Source of the DNA: Veillonella parvula DSM 2008
GTDB taxonomy: Bacteria; Bacillota; Negativicutes; Veillonellales; Veillonellaceae
Length of the DNA: 64,000 nt
Direction: 5' to 3'
Assembly (NCBI RefSeq): GCF_000024945.1
Contig: NC_013520.1
Location: 892,501 to 956,500 of the forward strand
The position numbers and the translations under genes are program-made. This document shows, one piece after another, positions 61,787 to 64,000 of this stretch. Every line of letters begins with the position of its first letter. The first letter of the stretch is position 1. The notes under the pieces were generated by a model. That model was not told where the DNA came from, searched no databases, and saw only the letters and a program-made list of their open reading frames with translations.

Positions 61787-63058
61787 ATGTTTATAGATAG
61801 AGCGCGTGTCTTTGTTAAAGCTGGTGACGGTGGGGATGGTATGTCCAGCTTCCGTCGAGAAAAATACGTGCCAAATGGCGGCCCTAGTGGTGGTGATGGT
61901 GGTAAAGGTGCGGATGTTGTTTTTAAAGCTGACAAGAATATTAATACGCTTGTAGACTTTAGATATAAACGTCAGTTTAAGGCACCAGCTGGCGGTAATG
62001 GTGAAAGCTCTAATAAGCACGGTCGAGGTTCTGATCCTCTTATCATTCCAGTTCCATTGGGTACAGTAATTATAGATGAGGAAACAGGAAAAATCTTTTG
62101 CGACCTTGTTAACGATGGCGATACCTTTGTTATTGCCAAAGGTGGTCGTGGCGGCCGTGGCAATGCTCGATTCCAAACTAGTGCTAACCGTGCACCAACC
62201 TTTGCAGAAAAGGGTGAACCTGGTGAAGAATTCTGGTTACAATTAGAGCTTAAAGTATTAGCTGATGTAGGTTTATTAGGTTATCCATCTGTTGGTAAAT
62301 CTAGTATTTTGCGAAAAGTATCTAAAGCTCAACCAGAGGTGGCAGCATATCACTTTACTACACTAACACCAGTACTCGGGGTAGTTACAATTTCTGGAGA
62401 TCGTAGCTTTGTTTTGGCCGATATTCCGGGCCTTATTGAAGGGGCTAGTGAAGGTGTAGGTTTAGGTCACAATTTTCTACGTCATGTTGAACGTACGAAT
62501 ATTTTAATTCATGTTTTAGATGTATCTGGTATGGAAGGCCGAGACCCTAAGGTCGACTTTGATGCGATTAATGAAGAGTTACGTAAATACTCTGAAAAAT
62601 TGGCTAATAAGAAACAAATTGTAGCTCTCAATAAGATCGATATGGTCTTTGATGATACGACGATTCCCGAAACAAAAAAATATTTTGAAGACAAAGGCTA
62701 TGAAGTATTTCTCATTAACGCCTTAAGTGGTGAAGGTTTGTCAGAGCTTATGGAACGAGCTTACTACTATGTAGAAAACTACGAACCAGAGCCTGAAGCA
62801 AATGATGATACAGTTGTATACGAAGCAAAACAAGATGTAGAATTTGTCATTACTCGCGGTGATGATGCTGCTTTCTACATTACTGGTAAACGTATTGAAC
62901 GATTAGTAGCTATGACAAATCTTGACGATGATCAATCTCTTCGTAGATTCCAACGCATTTGGCGCTTTATGGAGCTTGATGCAAAATTGAAGGAAAAAGG
63001 CTGTAAAGACGGTGATGAAGTTGTAATCGGCGATCAGCGCTTTACTTTCCAAGAGTAG
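61787..63058 (+). CDS. obgE: Obg GTPase
   Basis: Essential GTPase in 50S ribosome assembly and stress control. The Obg domain (1-158) shows the glycine-rich GGDGGDGMSSFRREKYVPNGGPSGGDGGKG pattern (partly quoted). The G domain has GYPSVGKSS near 165, FTTLTPVLGVV near 190 (switch I), DIPGLIEGASEGVGLG near 211 and NKIDM near 283. The C-terminal OCT domain (about 345-423) contains FYITGKRIERLV and RRFQRIWRFMELD. Length 423 aa. AGGAG precedes the ATG. Confidence 0.97.
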   Translation: MFIDRARVFVKAGDGGDGMSSFRREKYVPNGGPSGGDGGKGADVVFKADKNINTLVDFRYKRQFKAPAGGNGESSNKHGRGSDPLIIPVPLGTVIIDEETGKIFCDLVNDGDTFVIAKGGRGGRGNARFQTSANRAPTFAEKGEPGEEFWLQLELKVLADVGLLGYPSVGKSSILRKVSKAQPEVAAYHFTTLTPVLGVVTISGDRSFVLADIPGLIEGASEGVGLGHNFLRHVERTNILIHVLDVSGMEGRDPKVDFDAINEELRKYSEKLANKKQIVALNKIDMVFDDTTIPETKKYFEDKGYEVFLINALSGEGLSELMERAYYYVENYEPEPEANDDTVVYEAKQDVEFVITRGDDAAFYITGKRIERLVAMTNLDDDQSLRRFQRIWRFMELDAKLKEKGCKDGDEVVIGDQRFTFQE

Positions 63059-63066
63059 GAGTAATA

Positions 63067-63351
63067 ATGACAGGAAAACAAAAACGGTATTTACGTTCAT
63101 TGGCGGCTACAATACCACCAGTTGTCCAAATTGGTAAAAATGGTTTAGAGGATAGTGTTATAGATAGTGCTCGTGCAGCGATTACAGCACGTGAACTTAT
63201 TAAGGTTAAATTACATAATAATAGTCCTGAAGATAAGACAATTTTTCAAGACTTAGCAGATATGCTTGGCGCTGAATTAGTTCAAGTGATTGGCTTTAAT
63301 GGTGTTTTATATAAAGCTAAAAAAGAACCTAAAATCATTTTGCCAAAATAA
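63067..63351 (+). CDS. yhbY: YhbY-family (CRM domain) RNA-binding protein
   Basis: Small CRM-domain protein that associates with pre-50S ribosomal particles. TGKQKRYLRSLAATIPPVVQIGKNGLEDSVI near the start (partly quoted) carries the conserved GKNGL loop; ELIKVKLHNNS near 46 and FNGVLYKAKKEPKI at the end complete the fold. Length 94 aa. Eight bases after obgE; the obgE-yhbY-proB order occurs in other Firmicutes. Confidence 0.93.
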   Translation: MTGKQKRYLRSLAATIPPVVQIGKNGLEDSVIDSARAAITARELIKVKLHNNSPEDKTIFQDLADMLGAELVQVIGFNGVLYKAKKEPKIILPK

Positions 63352-63423
63352 TTTTATAATCTAGTAAATCATAAAAATTTGTATACATCGTAGTTAAGAA
63401 TTTCAACCTTAGGAGGTTAGTCT

Positions 63424-64000
63424 ATGCGCAGCGCTATCGTTAATGCAAAACGAATTGTAGTCAAAGTTGGTAGCAGTACGCTTTGTTACACTAACGGACA
63501 TTTAAATTTGGAGCGTATTGAAAGATTAGTGCGCCAATTATCAGATTTGGCTAACCAAGGTAAAGAGATTATTCTTGTTTCCTCTGGTGCTACTGGTGCA
63601 GGTCTTGCCCCTTTAGGCTTTAAAGAAAAGCCTAGAGATCTCGTATTAAAACAAGCAGCTGCTGCAGTAGGTCAAGGTATTCTCATTCATATGTACGAGC
63701 GCATGTTCCGAGAATATGGTCGCACCGTAGGGCAAATTCTTTTAACGAAAGAGGATAGTACTGGACGACATAGTTATCTTAACTTGCGTAATACATTACA
63801 TACTTTATTGCAACTTAACGTTATTCCTATTATTAATGAAAATGACGTGGTTGCTATCGAAGAATTTAAAATCGGTGATAACGATACATTATCTGCTACT
63901 GTTGCAGGTATTGTAGATGCAGATTTACTTATCATTTTGTCAGATATTGAAGGCTTATATACAGCTAACCCAGCCATCAATCCAGATGCTACTTTGATAG
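63424..64000 (+). CDS. proB: Glutamate 5-kinase ProB, N-terminal part (3' end outside window)
   Basis: First step of proline synthesis: phosphorylation of glutamate. The frame opens at ATG 63424 after TTAGGAGG and stays open to the window end (192 codons). It reads [11 protein letters not shown] near residue 10 (nucleotide-binding start), [15 protein letters not shown] near 51, [19 protein letters not shown] near 121, [18 protein letters not shown] near 145 and [12 protein letters not shown] near 175, all amino-acid kinase landmarks. The rest, including any PUA domain, lies beyond the window. Confidence 0.95.
   Translation, partial: MRSAIVNAKRIVVKVGSSTLCYTNGHLNLERIERLVRQLSDLANQGKEIILVSSGATGAGLAPLGFKEKPRDLVLKQAAAAVGQGILIHMYERMFREYGRTVGQILLTKEDSTGRHSYLNLRNTLHTLLQLNVIPIINENDVVAIEEFKIGDNDTLSATVAGIVDADLLIILSDIEGLYTANPAINPDATLI

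Noticed and set aside
1-64000. tRNA genes, insertion sequences, prophage genes, CRISPR arrays and antiviral defence islands.
   Set aside because: Reading both strands, I found no tRNA T-loop/acceptor pattern, transposase, integrase, regularly spaced repeat or cas-like gene. The RNA repair protein is the only gene with a plausible anti-nuclease role.

Overview
The window is a dense stretch of bacterial chromosome (low to moderate GC, about 60 genes, nearly all on the + strand). It looks like a diderm Firmicute of the class Negativicutes, most probably Veillonella. The gene vocabulary is Firmicute: rimP-nusA-ylxR-ylxQ-infB-rbfA-nrnA-truB-ribF order, comFC, long-form hpf, secA-prfB, csaB, RecD2. 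The same strand also carries a complete ADP-heptose pathway and two family-9 heptosyltransferases for lipopolysaccharide, which only an outer-membrane organism needs. I saw no tRNA, rRNA, insertion sequence, prophage or CRISPR array.

Layout. 1-9.9 kb: the end of nrdR, a membrane dipeptidase, the LPS inner-core heptose operon (gmhA, hldE, hldD, gmhB, two GT9 enzymes), a DEDDh exonuclease and an M18 aminopeptidase. 10-13.7 kb: an ABC importer with two tandem paralogous binding lipoproteins. 13.8-16.8 kb: rpsO (structured leader), pnp and a dUTPase. 16.9-23.7 kb: a large methyltransferase, a Nudix hydrolase, phosphopentomutase, and an NCS2 purine permease next to adenine deaminase (nucleotide salvage). 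23.7-26.4 kb, minus strand: a three-domain RNA end-healing and sealing enzyme, then rpsT. 26.6-31.3 kb: polA, coaE, a lytic transglycosylase and an unknown protein. 31.4-43 kb: the long rimP-nusA-infB translation operon, running on into truB, ribF, a chorismate mutase-shikimate kinase fusion, recD2 and comFC. 43-48.5 kb: an HD-GYP protein (minus), a stand-alone structured RNA gene, a polar amino-acid ABC transporter, a cold-shock protein and hpf. 48.5-56 kb: secA, prfB with a programmed frameshift, a DUF2993 protein, a DUF5693 membrane protein and csaB. 56-64 kb: split transketolase, ftsE-ftsX-M23 peptidase-ctpA, obgE, a YhbY protein and the start of proB.

The items most worth a second look are: (1) a kinase-phosphatase-ligase RNA repair protein whose ligase part resembles T4 RNA ligase 1; (2) a roughly 230-nt structured RNA with its own promoter and terminator between comFC and hpf, possibly a raiA-motif RNA; (3) a prfB +1 frameshift site whose in-frame stop is UAA rather than the usual UGA; (4) a terminator-like hairpin inside comFC; (5) a shikimate kinase domain that lacks the usual shikimate-binding arginine; (6) a hairpin that contains the -35 element of the secA promoter. 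All family assignments come from reading motifs and context; no database search was possible.
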